This document shows, one piece after another, positions 23,101 to 31,741 of a DNA stretch of 64,000 nt (the first letter of the stretch is position 1; the number at the start of each line of letters is the position of its first letter). The notes beneath the pieces are model-generated. The model was not told where the DNA came from. It saw nothing but the letters and a program-made list of their open reading frames with translations, and did no database searches. The position numbers were made by a program, and so were the translations under genes. Origin of the DNA: Sphingomonas sp. M1-B02 (GTDB taxonomy: Bacteria > Pseudomonadota > Alphaproteobacteria > Sphingomonadales > Sphingomonadaceae); NCBI RefSeq assembly GCF_026167525.1, contig NZ_CP110679.1:1054001-1118000 (forward strand). Direction: 5' to 3'.

Positions 23101-23654
23101 GCGCGGCCTTCGACTTCGTCGAGTCGGCGGACGATCTCGATATAGAGGCGATCGGGGAACAGCGCCTGCAGCGCCTCGGCATAGGCTTCGGCGGCCGAAT
23201 CCTGCCCCTCGGCATAGAGCCGCGTCAGCCCGCCCTCGGCGCCGCCGGTGAGCGCGATCAGCCCGTCGGTGCGGCCGTTTAGCTGATCGAATGTGACATG
23301 GGCGTCTTCCTCGATCGGGCGATCGAGATGCGCGAGCGAGACGAGGTTGCAGAGATGACCGTAGCCGGTCTCGTCCTGCGCGAGCAGCGCGAGCCAGTCG
23401 ATCGGCGCCTTGACGCCATCCGGCATGTTGGGCCGCTTGACCGCGAGCAGCGTGCCGATGATCGGCTGGACCCCGGCTTTCTTGCAGCCTTCGGAGAAGG
23501 GCATCGCTGCGTACAGCCCGTTGCGATCGGCCAAAGCCGCCGCCGGGAAGCCGAGCTCGCGCGCCCGCTTGGCGATCGCCTTGGGCTCGATCGCGCCTTC
23601 CAGCATCGTGTAGGAGGAGAAGACCCGGAGGGGAACGAAACCCGAATGCACCAT
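20103..23654 (-). CDS. dnaE: DNA polymerase III subunit alpha
   Basis: 1183 residues, normal length for DnaE. The N-terminal PHP domain starts [16 protein letters not shown]. The catalytic aspartates are D425 and D427 (with D429) in [13 protein letters not shown], preceded by [14 protein letters not shown]. Helix-hairpin-helix and OB-fold regions follow ([21 protein letters not shown]). Role: replicative polymerase subunit. Odd feature: residues 318-330 ([13 protein letters not shown]) are encoded by a palindromic repeat, between the PHP domain and the [29 protein letters not shown] segment. The frame stays open through it, so the protein should be functional. Confidence 0.96.
   Translation of the reverse strand: [1183 protein letters not shown]
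22667..22704. repeat. Family C palindromic repeat translated within dnaE
   Basis: This 38-base block has the inverted repeat CCCCTCCCG-CAAG-CGGGAGGGG (22680-22701) preceded by CCCCTCCCCTAG. It matches the intergenic repeat just downstream of dnaE (20065-20090) at 25 of 26 positions. Read in the dnaE frame it gives [13 protein letters not shown] and no stop. The flanking residues on each side look like normal DnaE, so this appears to be an insertion into a tolerant linker. Confidence 0.85.
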
Positions 23655-23856
23655 GCCCGACCCTAGGCAGGCGCGCGCGGAATCGCCACCCGTCTTGCCG
23701 CGCTATCAACAGCTTTCATCGCGCCTGCGGCACCCGTTGAAGCCCTTAGCGCAGATGCGCGGAGCGGACTCGTCCGTAATGGTGGTCGATGTGCCGATAC
23801 GGCAGGAGAAAGTTGGTTAACGCCGGCAGTCGCCGGCCTGTTCGGAGTAGCTTGCC

Positions 23857-24270
23857 ATGTCCCTGCTTTGCGCATTGATCGGTCACATCCCCTTCGCCGC
23901 CCGCGAGCACAATCAGGATATGGATTTCAGCATCTGCCATTATTGCGGCACCGATCTGATCCGATCCGAAGACAGCGATTGGAGCACGGTTCCAGCGGGC
24001 CAGCGAGTCGTCCGGCGCGCCGCGGGGCGCGATGCCGATTCGGTCGCGCAGCGGCTGCACCGCGTTGCGCCGCCCCCACCCCGCCGCGATCCGCGCATCT
24101 CGCGTCCTGCGCCACACCGCGACCGCCGGGGCCGGGCGTCGAAGGGTGGGCCGGGCACGGTATTGCTGCTCGCCAATCTGGGCTGGCTGGCAGGCGACGA
24201 TTGCGATGACGGCTCCAAGACCCTCACGCGGCCGCCGTCGGTGATCCGACTTCCCGGCGAGCGCCGCTAG
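23857..24270 (+). CDS. Small sphingomonad-type hypothetical protein with a Cys pair
   Basis: 137 residues. The N-terminal part MSLLCALIGHIPF, then FSICHYCGTDLIRSEDSDW and VPAGQRVV, resembles small proteins I associate with sphingomonad genomes; the CHYC pair suggests a half zinc ribbon. The middle is basic and proline-rich (VAPPPPRRDPRISRPAPHRDRR), followed by a hydrophobic GTVLLLANLGWLAG. No function can be assigned. A GGAG lies nine bases before the ATG, supporting translation. It is divergent from dnaE. Confidence 0.6.
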   Translation: MSLLCALIGHIPFAAREHNQDMDFSICHYCGTDLIRSEDSDWSTVPAGQRVVRRAAGRDADSVAQRLHRVAPPPPRRDPRISRPAPHRDRRGRASKGGPGTVLLLANLGWLAGDDCDDGSKTLTRPPSVIRLPGERR

Positions 24271-24315
24271 GGTTGTTCCGGCGCAGGTAACTTCCCTGCG
24301 GAAGAAGGGACGCCT

Positions 24316-24788
<473 letters not shown>

Positions 24789-24792
<4 letters not shown>

Positions 24793-25508
24793 GCTACCTC
24801 CGCGAGAGTGAGCCGGCCTTCATGGAGGCGCAGGACGCGGTCCATCCGCGCCGCGAGCCGCTCGTTATGCGTGGCGACCAGTGCGGCCGAACCCTCGTCG
24901 CGGACCAGGCTGACGAATTCGGCGAAGACGCGGTCGGCGGTCGCTTCGTCGAGATTGCCGGTGGGCTCGTCGGCCAGCACCAGCGCCGGACGATTGGCCA
25001 GCGCGCGGGCGACTGCGACTCGCTGCTGTTCGCCGCCCGAAAGCTGGTTCGGCCGATGGGTGATGCGCGAGGCAAGGCCCAGGGCGCCGAGCAGATCCTC
25101 GGCGCGCCTGTCGGCGTCGGCGCGGGTGGCGCCGTGGATCATCTGGGGCAGCACGACATTTTCGAGCGCGTTGAAATCGGGGAGCAAGTGATGGAACTGG
25201 TAGATGAAGCCCAGGCTGTCGCGGCGGACCGTGGTGCGACCGCCGCTGTCGAGCTGCGCGGCTTCCCTGCCGAGGATGCGGATCGAGCCTTCGAATCCGC
25301 CCTCGAGCAGACCAACCGCCTGGAGCAGCGTCGACTTGCCCGAGCCGGAGGGGCCGAGCAAGGCGACGATCTCGCCCGGCTGGACGTCGAGATCGACGCC
25401 GCGCAGGACCTCGATCACGGTTTCCCCCTGCTTGAAGCTGCGCTTCAGCCCGCGGGTCTGGAGGATCGGCCCAGCGCCGTTTACGGCGCGTCCCTCAAAG
25501 CTACTCAT
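24789..25508 (-). CDS. lolD: Lipoprotein-releasing ABC transporter ATPase LolD
   Basis: 239 residues of an ABC ATPase: Walker A GPSGSGKS (about residues 54-61), signature [15 protein letters not shown], Walker [14 protein letters not shown], and the switch His in VATHNERLA. The Q-loop segment [26 protein letters not shown] is the distinctive LolD form. It powers release of lipoproteins from the inner membrane to LolA. It overlaps the permease gene upstream by eight bases and the peroxidase gene downstream by four. Confidence 0.95.
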
Positions 25509-26751
25509 AGCGCAACACCTGCACGGGATCGGTGCTCGCCGCCTTCCACGCCGGGTACAGCGTCGCCAGGAAGCTGAACAGCAGCGCCATCAGGCAGATG
25601 CCGATCGTCTCGAACGTATCGGTGCGCGCGGGCAACTCGGTGAGGAAGCGCATCTGCGGGTCCCACACGTTCTGACCGGTCACGAGCCCGATGAACTGGA
25701 CCACCTGTGCGCGGAAGGTGATGAACAGGAAGCCGAGCACTGCGCCCGCGGCCACGCCGAAGGTGCCGATGATGACGCCGACGGTGACGAAGATGCGCAT
25801 CAGCCCAGCCCGACTCGCGCCCATCGTCCGCAAAACCGCGATGTCGCGGGTCTTCGATCGCACCAGCATGATCAGCGAGGAGACGATGTTGAACGAGGCC
25901 ACGATCAGGATGATCGACAGGACGGTGAACGAAACGACCCGATCGACCGACAGCGCTTCGAACAGTTCGCGGTTCATCTGCCGCCAGTCGACGATCTGGC
26001 CGCGACCACCGACTTTCTGGACCAGAGGCGCGACGATCTGCTGGACATTGTCCGGATCGTTGGTGTCGATCTCGACCATGCTCACCGCGTCGCCGAGCAG
26101 CAGCAGGGTCTGCGCATCCTCCATCGGCATGACGACGAAGATCTTGTCGAAATCATAGATGCCGACTTCGAAGATCGCGGCGACGGTGTAGCTCACCGAG
26201 CGATACATCGTCCCGAACGGCGTGGCGCTGCCCGCGGGATTGATGATCGTGATCTTGCTGCCGATGCTGGCGCCGAGCGATTCGGCGAGCCGAGATCCGA
26301 TCGCGACTTCCTCGCGGCCGGGCTCGAGCTTGTTCAGCGAGCCGAGCACTTCCTTGCCCTTGAGTGCCGGATTGCTGCGGATATCCTCGACTCGCATGCC
26401 ACGGATCTGGGCGAATTCGACGCGGCCGTTGAAGCTGGCGAACAAAGGCTGCTCGATCAACGGCGTGGCGCTGGTGACACCGGGGGTGGCCTCCGCCTGC
26501 CGGACGATCTGGCGCCAGTCGCGCAACTGGCCGCCATAGCCCTGGACCACGGCATGGCCGTTGAGCCCGGTGATCTTGTCGAACAGCTCGGCGCGAAAGC
26601 CGTTCATGACACTCATCACGACGATGAGCGCAGCGACGCCAAGCATCACCGCGACCAGGCTGAACCCGGCGACGACGGCGATGAACGCCTCGCTGCGGCC
26701 CGGCAACAGATAGCGGCGGGCGATCATTCGCTCGTAGCGCGATAGTAGCAT
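25501..26751 (-). CDS. lolC: Lipoprotein-releasing ABC transporter permease (LolC/LolE type)
   Basis: 416 residues with the MacB-FtsX layout: one N-terminal helix ([25 protein letters not shown]) followed by [17 protein letters not shown], a large periplasmic domain, then three helices from about residue 275. [15 protein letters not shown] is the coupling segment and the end reads [19 protein letters not shown]. Only one permease gene is present, as is common in alphaproteobacteria, where it may form a homodimer. It is the first gene of the lolC-lolD-GPx unit. Confidence 0.94.
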   Translation of the reverse strand: MLLSRYERMIARRYLLPGRSEAFIAVVAGFSLVAVMLGVAALIVVMSVMNGFRAELFDKITGLNGHAVVQGYGGQLRDWRQIVRQAEATPGVTSATPLIEQPLFASFNGRVEFAQIRGMRVEDIRSNPALKGKEVLGSLNKLEPGREEVAIGSRLAESLGASIGSKITIINPAGSATPFGTMYRSVSYTVAAIFEVGIYDFDKIFVVMPMEDAQTLLLLGDAVSMVEIDTNDPDNVQQIVAPLVQKVGGRGQIVDWRQMNRELFEALSVDRVVSFTVLSIILIVASFNIVSSLIMLVRSKTRDIAVLRTMGASRAGLMRIFVTVGVIIGTFGVAAGAVLGFLFITFRAQVVQFIGLVTGQNVWDPQMRFLTELPARTDTFETIGICLMALLFSFLATLYPAWKAASTDPVQVLRYE

Positions 26752-27193
26752 GCGGCTGGTGGCTGCCCTGATAAGTGCGAGGCCGTCCTCTAGGGCAAGG
26801 CAGGCGGCACTGGCAATGCGTCTGCGTGTTGCCGCGACCTTAGCTTATGTTGCCAAATCGCCACAGGGGTCCGCGAAACCGTTTCGCGGTGTAGCAAAAG
26901 CGGTGACAAAGGCCCCGCGCCGCCGTAGCGAAACCTTGTCGAAACGCAGGCAGTAATGGCCGTGGTTCGGGGAGGGCTCCAGTCCCGCTCATAGGCAAGT
27001 ATGAGCGCGTGGGCAGGGCCTGACAAAGGGGGCTGACGAGCGATCGTCACGCAGGCGGCCGGGCTGGAAACAGTCCGGCCGTTTGCATTTCCGGGCTCTA
27101 TCGCAACCCGAAAAAGGGGAGACGGTGCGGGCTCCGTCTCCCCTTCCCTCCAATCTCCCCCGGCCATGGCGAGAGATCGAAGCGCGGTTTCGA
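26752..27193. other. Gene-free stretch: lolC upstream region and receptor 3' end
   Basis: 442 bases without a convincing gene. It holds a near-perfect palindrome CCGCGAAAC-C-GTTTCGCGG at 26871-26889, about 120 bases above the lolC start, and two further CGAAAC half sites (about 26933 and 26940). The stem could also form a hairpin. Near 27114 is the terminator of the TonB receptor. No clear sigma-70 promoter is visible to me in between. Confidence 0.6.
27111..27145 (-). terminator. Rho-independent terminator of the TonB receptor gene
   Basis: Read on the minus strand, AAGGGGAGACGG, an 8-base loop, then CCGTCTCCCCTT followed by TTT: a perfect 12-bp stem ending in a T run of five (27111-27115). 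It begins 48 bases after the receptor stop codon. Confidence 0.88.
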
Positions 27194-29620
27194 TCAGAAG
27201 GACTTGCTGATCGTAATTCCATAGGTGCGCGGATCGCCGGGATTGCCGGCGATCAGGCCGGTATTGCCGGGCGTGGTGGCGAGCAGCTCGAAATAGTCCT
27301 GGTCGAACGCGTTGCGGACCCAGCCGAACAGATTGAAGTCCTCGGTCCGGAAGCCGAGGCGGAAGTTGGCCAGCGTGTAGCCCTGGATGTCGGTGTAGAT
27401 CGAGCGCGAGGCGTTGGACGAGAATTCGGATCGCGAATTGGCGTCGCCGGCGAGATAGAATTCGCCGTCCTGCGCCAACAGGTTGGCCGGCAATTTATAT
27501 TCGGCACCGTAGGAGAAGGCCCAGTTCGAGATGCCGGGGAGCCACTGGCCGGAGATGTCGCAGACCACCGGACTCGGCTGGCCCGGCACGCCCGGTGTGC
27601 CCCCCGCGCTGCCCAGCGGTGCGGCGCTGCCGCCCGAGCGTTCGGGCGGGCATGGCGCGTTGGCGAACTCGACATATTCGTGGTCGGTATACGCGCCGTT
27701 GACGTAGAAGCTGAACCGATCCGAGGGGCGCAGCGAGAAATCGGCCTCGACACCGCGGACGCGGACTTCGCCGGCATTGGCGAGATAGCCGCGCAGCGTC
27801 GAGGTCGAGCTGTTGTTCACGATCGCCTGATAGTCCTTGATGATCGTCCAATAGCCGCTGAGGTTCAGCGTCGCCTTGCGATCCCAGAATTGCGATTTCA
27901 CGCCGAGCTCGAAATGGTCGACCTTCTCGGGATCGATCTGGGCGAGATCGGTCTGGACGACCCCGTTGACCACCGGCACACCGTTAAGATTGAGCCCGCC
28001 CGATTTGAAGGTGTGGGCGTAGGTCGCATAGACCAGCACGTCGCGCGACGGCTTGTAGGATGCGGTCAGATCGTAGGAGAGGTTCCAGGCGCGATAGGCC
28101 TCGTCGTTGAAGGCCTGCGGCTGGATCGCCTCGCGCTGCGCCGCCTGGCGGGCGGTGCCGCCGCTATAGGGGACGAGCACCCCGGCGCTGTCGGTCACCA
28201 CGCTGACATAGCTGCCGACCTTGTCGTCATAATTGACACGCAGCCCGGGGGAGAGGGTGAAGGCGTCGGTCACGTTCCAGTTGAGCTTGCCGAACAGCGC
28301 GCCGCTGAAATTCTTGAGGCGGATGTCGTTGTTCGCGGTGAGGCCTGCGAGCACGCTCGGATCGTTCGAGAGCGCGCTGGTGGGATTGAGCAGGAAGCGG
28401 CTCGCGGCCGAGCCCTGCTGCTGGATGCCGGTGGTGTGGATGTCCTGATAGAAGCCGAAAACACCGAGCACATAGTCGAAGCCCCTGCCCTCGCCGGCGT
28501 AGCGAAACTCCTGGGTGAATTGGTTCTGCTTCGTAGGGTTGTTCGACTTGGTTGTGATCGGCAGGCCGGTGAAGTCGCGATCGTTGGCCGGACCCCAGTC
28601 CCAGAAGCGCCAGGCCGAGACCGAAGTCAGCGTGCCCGACCCGAGATCGAGCTCGCCACGCAGCGATACGCCGCCCAGGACGTTGCGCGCATTGAGATCG
28701 GCATCCAGATCGGTCACCCGATCGAACGGATCGGTGCTGGCCACGGTGTAGTTGAGCGCGGCGGTGAGCGCCGGATATTGGCGGTTCGCCGGGCGCTGGG
28801 TGGGGCCGTAGCGCACATAGATTTGCGCGCAGCATTCGGGATCCTGGCGGTTATAGTCGCCCGAGAGCGTTAGGTTCAGGCTGTCGCTTGCGCGCCACAG
28901 AATCGCGCCGCGCAGGCCGATATTGTCCTGCTCGTTGACGTAATTGCCCGTCGCGACGTTCAGAATCGTGCCCTTGCGGCTGGTCGACGAGATGCCGAAG
29001 CGCGCAGCGACATCGTCGCCGAGCGGGCCCGAGACCGAAGCCTTGCCCTGCTTGAAGCCGAGATTGCCGATCGTGACTTCGCTGCGGCCTTCGAAGGTGA
29101 AGCTAGGCGCTTTGCTGGTGATACTGATCGCGCCGGCGACGGTATTCTTGCCATATAGGGTGCCCTGCGGACCGCGCAGCGTCTCGACCTGCTGGACGTC
29201 GAGGAAATCGAGCGTGGCGACCGCGACGCGGCTGAAATAGACCTGATCGATATAGACGCCGACGCCCTGATCGATGCCGTCGTTGGTCAGGCCCAGCGGC
29301 GCGCCGAGGCCGCGGATGTTGACCGAGCTGTTGCGCGGGTTCGACGAATAGAATTGCAGCGTCGGCTGCAATTGCTGGAGCCGCTGGACGTTGAAGCTGC
29401 CGGTGCTGTCGAGCTCCTTCACGCCGACGACCGAGATCGGGATCGGCACATCCTGCGCCTGCTCTTCGCGGCGGCGCGCCGTTACGACGATGTCGGAGGC
29501 GACCGAGCTGCGCTGGACTTCCTCGGGGGTGCGGGCCTGATTACCCGGCGCCGTCTGGGCCGCGGCCGCGATCGGCGAGGTGCCGGCGAGCAGTGCCAGC
29601 GTGAGTGAGAGATGCCGCAT
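27194..29620 (-). CDS. TonB-dependent outer-membrane receptor
   Basis: 808 residues from ATG 29620, which follows AAGGGGA and gives the signal peptide MRHLSLTLALLAGTSPIAAAAQ. A TonB box-like DIVVTARRREEQAQDVPIPISVV leads into the plug domain (NIRGLGAPLGLTNDGIDQGVGVYIDQVYFSR, VETLRGPQGTLYGKNTVAGAISITSKAP). The beta barrel ends in ITISKSF with the terminal Phe. It imports an unknown substrate (siderophore, vitamin or organic nutrient). The SRVAVATLDFLDVQQVETLRGPQGTLYGKN type is abundant in sphingomonads. No transport or catabolic genes adjoin it. Confidence 0.94.
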   Translation of the reverse strand: MRHLSLTLALLAGTSPIAAAAQTAPGNQARTPEEVQRSSVASDIVVTARRREEQAQDVPIPISVVGVKELDSTGSFNVQRLQQLQPTLQFYSSNPRNSSVNIRGLGAPLGLTNDGIDQGVGVYIDQVYFSRVAVATLDFLDVQQVETLRGPQGTLYGKNTVAGAISITSKAPSFTFEGRSEVTIGNLGFKQGKASVSGPLGDDVAARFGISSTSRKGTILNVATGNYVNEQDNIGLRGAILWRASDSLNLTLSGDYNRQDPECCAQIYVRYGPTQRPANRQYPALTAALNYTVASTDPFDRVTDLDADLNARNVLGGVSLRGELDLGSGTLTSVSAWRFWDWGPANDRDFTGLPITTKSNNPTKQNQFTQEFRYAGEGRGFDYVLGVFGFYQDIHTTGIQQQGSAASRFLLNPTSALSNDPSVLAGLTANNDIRLKNFSGALFGKLNWNVTDAFTLSPGLRVNYDDKVGSYVSVVTDSAGVLVPYSGGTARQAAQREAIQPQAFNDEAYRAWNLSYDLTASYKPSRDVLVYATYAHTFKSGGLNLNGVPVVNGVVQTDLAQIDPEKVDHFELGVKSQFWDRKATLNLSGYWTIIKDYQAIVNNSSTSTLRGYLANAGEVRVRGVEADFSLRPSDRFSFYVNGAYTDHEYVEFANAPCPPERSGGSAAPLGSAGGTPGVPGQPSPVVCDISGQWLPGISNWAFSYGAEYKLPANLLAQDGEFYLAGDANSRSEFSSNASRSIYTDIQGYTLANFRLGFRTEDFNLFGWVRNAFDQDYFELLATTPGNTGLIAGNPGDPRTYGITISKSF

Positions 29621-29740
29621 CAAATCCCCTTTCAATGTGTCAGGTTTAATCTCCACTGATTCAGGGGACATTAGCGAACAAGCGAATATTGGGGCGCGCA
29701 AAGCTCAGATTGGTCGCCGCGCCGACAGCAGTCCGACCCT

Positions 29741-29769
29741 CTTGAAACCGTACCGGTCGATACCAAATA
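29741..29769 (+). promoter_or_regulatory. Probable RpoH (sigma-32) promoter of the Hsp20 gene
   Basis: CTTGAAA at 29741-29747 is an exact heat-shock -35 box. CTTG is followed after 18 bases by CCAAATA (29763-29769), close to the alphaproteobacterial RpoH -10 (CYTATNT). Transcription from here would leave about 90 bases of leader before the Hsp20 start. Confidence 0.55.
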
Positions 29770-29775
29770 GCGCTT

Positions 29776-29867
29776 ACCGCAGTGCCGCCAGGGCTGCGGC
29801 AAGACCGCGCCGCGGAATCCGGGCGCCGGTCGGACGTTCAACTTGCTCATATGGAGGATTTGAAATG
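29776..29867 (+). promoter_or_regulatory. ROSE-like RNA thermometer in the Hsp20 leader
   Basis: The last hairpin pairs TTGCTC (29843-29848) with GAGGAT (29854-29859) around the loop ATATG, hiding the GGAGGA ribosome site. Pairs are T-T, T-A, G-G, C-G, T-A, C-G, exactly the U(U/C)GCU-versus-SD arrangement with a G-G mismatch known from ROSE elements of small heat-shock genes. Upstream stems such as GCCGC (29784) with GCGGC (29796) fit the multi-hairpin layout. Heat should melt it and permit translation. Confidence 0.7.
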
Positions 29868-30329
29868 CGTCAGTTCGACTTTACTCCCTTCCGCCGCTCG
29901 ACGATCGGCTTCGACCGTCTGTTCGACTTGCTTGAGACCAGCGCGCGTCAGGCCGGGAGCGAGAATTATCCCCCGTTCAACCTCGAGCGCATTGCCGAGG
30001 ATCGCTATCGCATCACGCTGGCGGTCGCCGGCTTCAAGCCCGAGGAAATCGACATTACCGCGCAGCAGAATCTGCTGCTGGTGGTCGGCAAGAAGCGCGA
30101 GGAGAATGAGAACAATCAGGGCTCGTATCTGCATCTCGGCATCGCCAACCGCAGCTTCGAGCGTCGTTTTGAACTCGCCGACTTCGTCCGCGTCGAGGAT
30201 GCGAGCCTGTCGGATGGCTTGCTCACCGTCGAGCTGGTCCGCGAAGTGCCCGAAGCGATGAAGCCGAAGAAGATCACCGTAAACGGCGGCGGCCAGCCGA
30301 GCGCGATCGAGCATCGCGACGCGGCCTGA
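29865..30329 (+). CDS. Hsp20/IbpA-type small heat-shock protein
   Basis: 154 residues. An N-terminal arm (MRQFDFTPFRRSTIGFDRLFDLL) leads into an alpha-crystallin domain, PFNLERIAEDRYRITLAVAGFKPEEIDITAQQNLLLVVGKK to SFERRFELADFVRVEDASLSDGLLTVELVREVPE, and a tail with the IxV-like KITV motif. It holds unfolded proteins for refolding by other chaperones. Expression is probably controlled at both levels, by the RpoH promoter and the RNA thermometer. A terminator follows. Confidence 0.95.
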   Translation: MRQFDFTPFRRSTIGFDRLFDLLETSARQAGSENYPPFNLERIAEDRYRITLAVAGFKPEEIDITAQQNLLLVVGKKREENENNQGSYLHLGIANRSFERRFELADFVRVEDASLSDGLLTVELVREVPEAMKPKKITVNGGGQPSAIEHRDAA

Positions 30330-30377
30330 CGCCATTACGACTTTGCGGCGCTTTCCTCCCTTTGGCGCCGCGGCAGG

Positions 30378-30407
30378 GGCGTCCGGACCGCGGTCCGGGC
30401 GCCTTTT
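30378..30407 (+). terminator. Rho-independent terminator after the Hsp20 gene
   Basis: GGCGTCCGGACC (30378-30389) pairs with GGTCCGGGCGCC (30392-30403) with one G-T pair, followed by TTTT (30404-30407). Confidence 0.75.
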
Positions 30408-30472
30408 GCATTTCCGTGGAACGATTGATCCAGATCAACGTTTGGCTAATACGGGGTGGCGGGAAATCGAGC

Positions 30473-31048
30473 ATGAAGTGCAATTTGGAAACAGCGGACG
30501 TTCTGTTGAGCGCCGCATTATCCGCAGCGCGCCTGCCGGCCGACATTCGGGCCGGGGCGCTCGAATCCATCGCCGCGCCGGTCTATCTCACCGACGCTTC
30601 GGGCCGCCTCACCCATTATAACGCCGCCTGCATCTCGTTCGCCGGACGCGTGCCGACGCCGGGAGAGGATCGCTGGTGCGTAACGTGGCGACTCTACACC
30701 ACCGCGGGGCACCCGTTGCCGCACGAGGAATGTCCCATGGCGGTTGCCGTTCGGGAGCGGCGCGAGGTGCGCGGCATGGAAGCACTTGCCGAGCGACCCG
30801 ATGGAAGCCGGGTGCGTTTCCGCCCCTTCCCTACCCCGCTTTATACCGAAGACGGCGATTTTGCCGGGGCAGTCAATGTGATGATCGACGTGACAGATCG
30901 TCGCCGGGCCGAGGATCTGCGCTACCAGGCGGCGCGCTGCCGCCGCTTGCTGACCTGCACGTCGGATAGCCAGGCGATCGAGGCGCTGCGCGCGCTGGCC
31001 GCCGAATATGACGCCGAGGCCGAGCGGCTGGTCGCCACGCTGAACTAG
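30473..31048 (+). CDS. Single PAS-domain protein
   Basis: 191 residues. A PAS fold spans about residues 30-140: LESIAAPVYLTDASGRLTHYNAACISFAGR, then VRFRPFPTPLYTEDGDFAGAVNVMIDVTDRRRAED. A helical tail follows (YQAARCRRLLTCTSDSQAIEALRALAAEYDAEAERL). No kinase, GGDEF or DNA-binding domain is attached, so any signal must pass through a partner; none is evident nearby. The ATG at 30473 is preferred although its ribosome site is weak. The stop codon shares CTAG with the convergent cyclophilin gene. Confidence 0.78.
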   Translation: MKCNLETADVLLSAALSAARLPADIRAGALESIAAPVYLTDASGRLTHYNAACISFAGRVPTPGEDRWCVTWRLYTTAGHPLPHEECPMAVAVRERREVRGMEALAERPDGSRVRFRPFPTPLYTEDGDFAGAVNVMIDVTDRRRAEDLRYQAARCRRLLTCTSDSQAIEALRALAAEYDAEAERLVATLN

Positions 31049-31695
31049 CGCCGCTGCATCAGCAGCCAGGGTTTGACCCGGCCGGTCGGCTTTGGTGCGC
31101 CATCGAGCCGCACTGCGCGCAGAATGGTCACCGGCTTCGGCAGGATCATCTGCCCGCGCATCGGCCCCCTGCCCCCGCCGTTCGGCTTGGCGAGGATCTT
31201 TCGCACCGTCGCCATCCCCGCGATCACGCGGCCAAACGCCGCATAGCCGCGCGAGGCGCCGCGCGCGTCGAGCGAGGGATTGTCCCCGACCATGATCGAG
31301 AAGTTGCCCGTCGCCGAATCGGGATTGCTGCCATGCGCCATCGAGACCGCGCCGTCGGTGTGGCGGATGCCGGTGCGGTTGGTCGGTTCGAGCGGCGGCG
31401 AGGGCAGGATGCGCCGCGCGTCGGTGCCGACGCCGCCCTGGACGAAGCCGAGCCTGGGATCTGTCTTGCGGCGCGCCGAGCGGTAGAAATTGGTCCCGTC
31501 CAGCCGCCCGTCGTCGACATAGGCCAGGAAGTTGGCGGTGGTCCTGGGGGCGCGTCGTGCGTCGAGCGCGAGCATGATCTGGCCCTCCGACGTATCGATG
31601 CGGACGCGGACCATCCCCGGGATCGGCCGGTTCTGGGCGGCGGCCGAAGCCGGGGCTAGGAGCAGGAAAGCCAACAAGGCGAAGCGGATAGGCAT
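31045..31695 (-). CDS. Periplasmic cyclophilin-type peptidyl-prolyl isomerase
   Basis: 216 residues with a signal peptide (MPIRFALLAFLLLAPASAAAQ). Cyclophilin elements are VRVRIDTSEGQIMLALDARRAPRTTANFLAYVDDGRLDGTNFYRS, FVQGGVGTD, SATGNFSIMVGDNPSLDARG and GYAAFGRVIAGMATVRKI. It speeds proline cis-trans isomerisation in folding of exported proteins. Compared with cytosolic PpiB the residue pattern is more degenerate, as in other small periplasmic homologues. Convergent stops with the PAS gene overlap by four bases. Confidence 0.92.
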   Translation of the reverse strand: MPIRFALLAFLLLAPASAAAQNRPIPGMVRVRIDTSEGQIMLALDARRAPRTTANFLAYVDDGRLDGTNFYRSARRKTDPRLGFVQGGVGTDARRILPSPPLEPTNRTGIRHTDGAVSMAHGSNPDSATGNFSIMVGDNPSLDARGASRGYAAFGRVIAGMATVRKILAKPNGGGRGPMRGQMILPKPVTILRAVRLDGAPKPTGRVKPWLLMQRR

Positions 31696-31741
31696 GGCGC
31701 GTGTCGCTAATCGAAGCGTCGGCGCGGGTGAAGGACTTTCC

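Noticed and set aside
27083..28873. A 596-codon open frame on the plus strand opposite the TonB receptor
   Set aside because: Same reason: no recognisable motif, and the minus strand encodes a complete receptor with signal peptide, plug and terminal Phe.
31045..31048. Shared CTAG at the stop codons of convergent PAS and cyclophilin genes as a regulatory overlap
   Set aside because: Four-base convergent stop overlaps are common in compact genomes and give no evidence of regulation.
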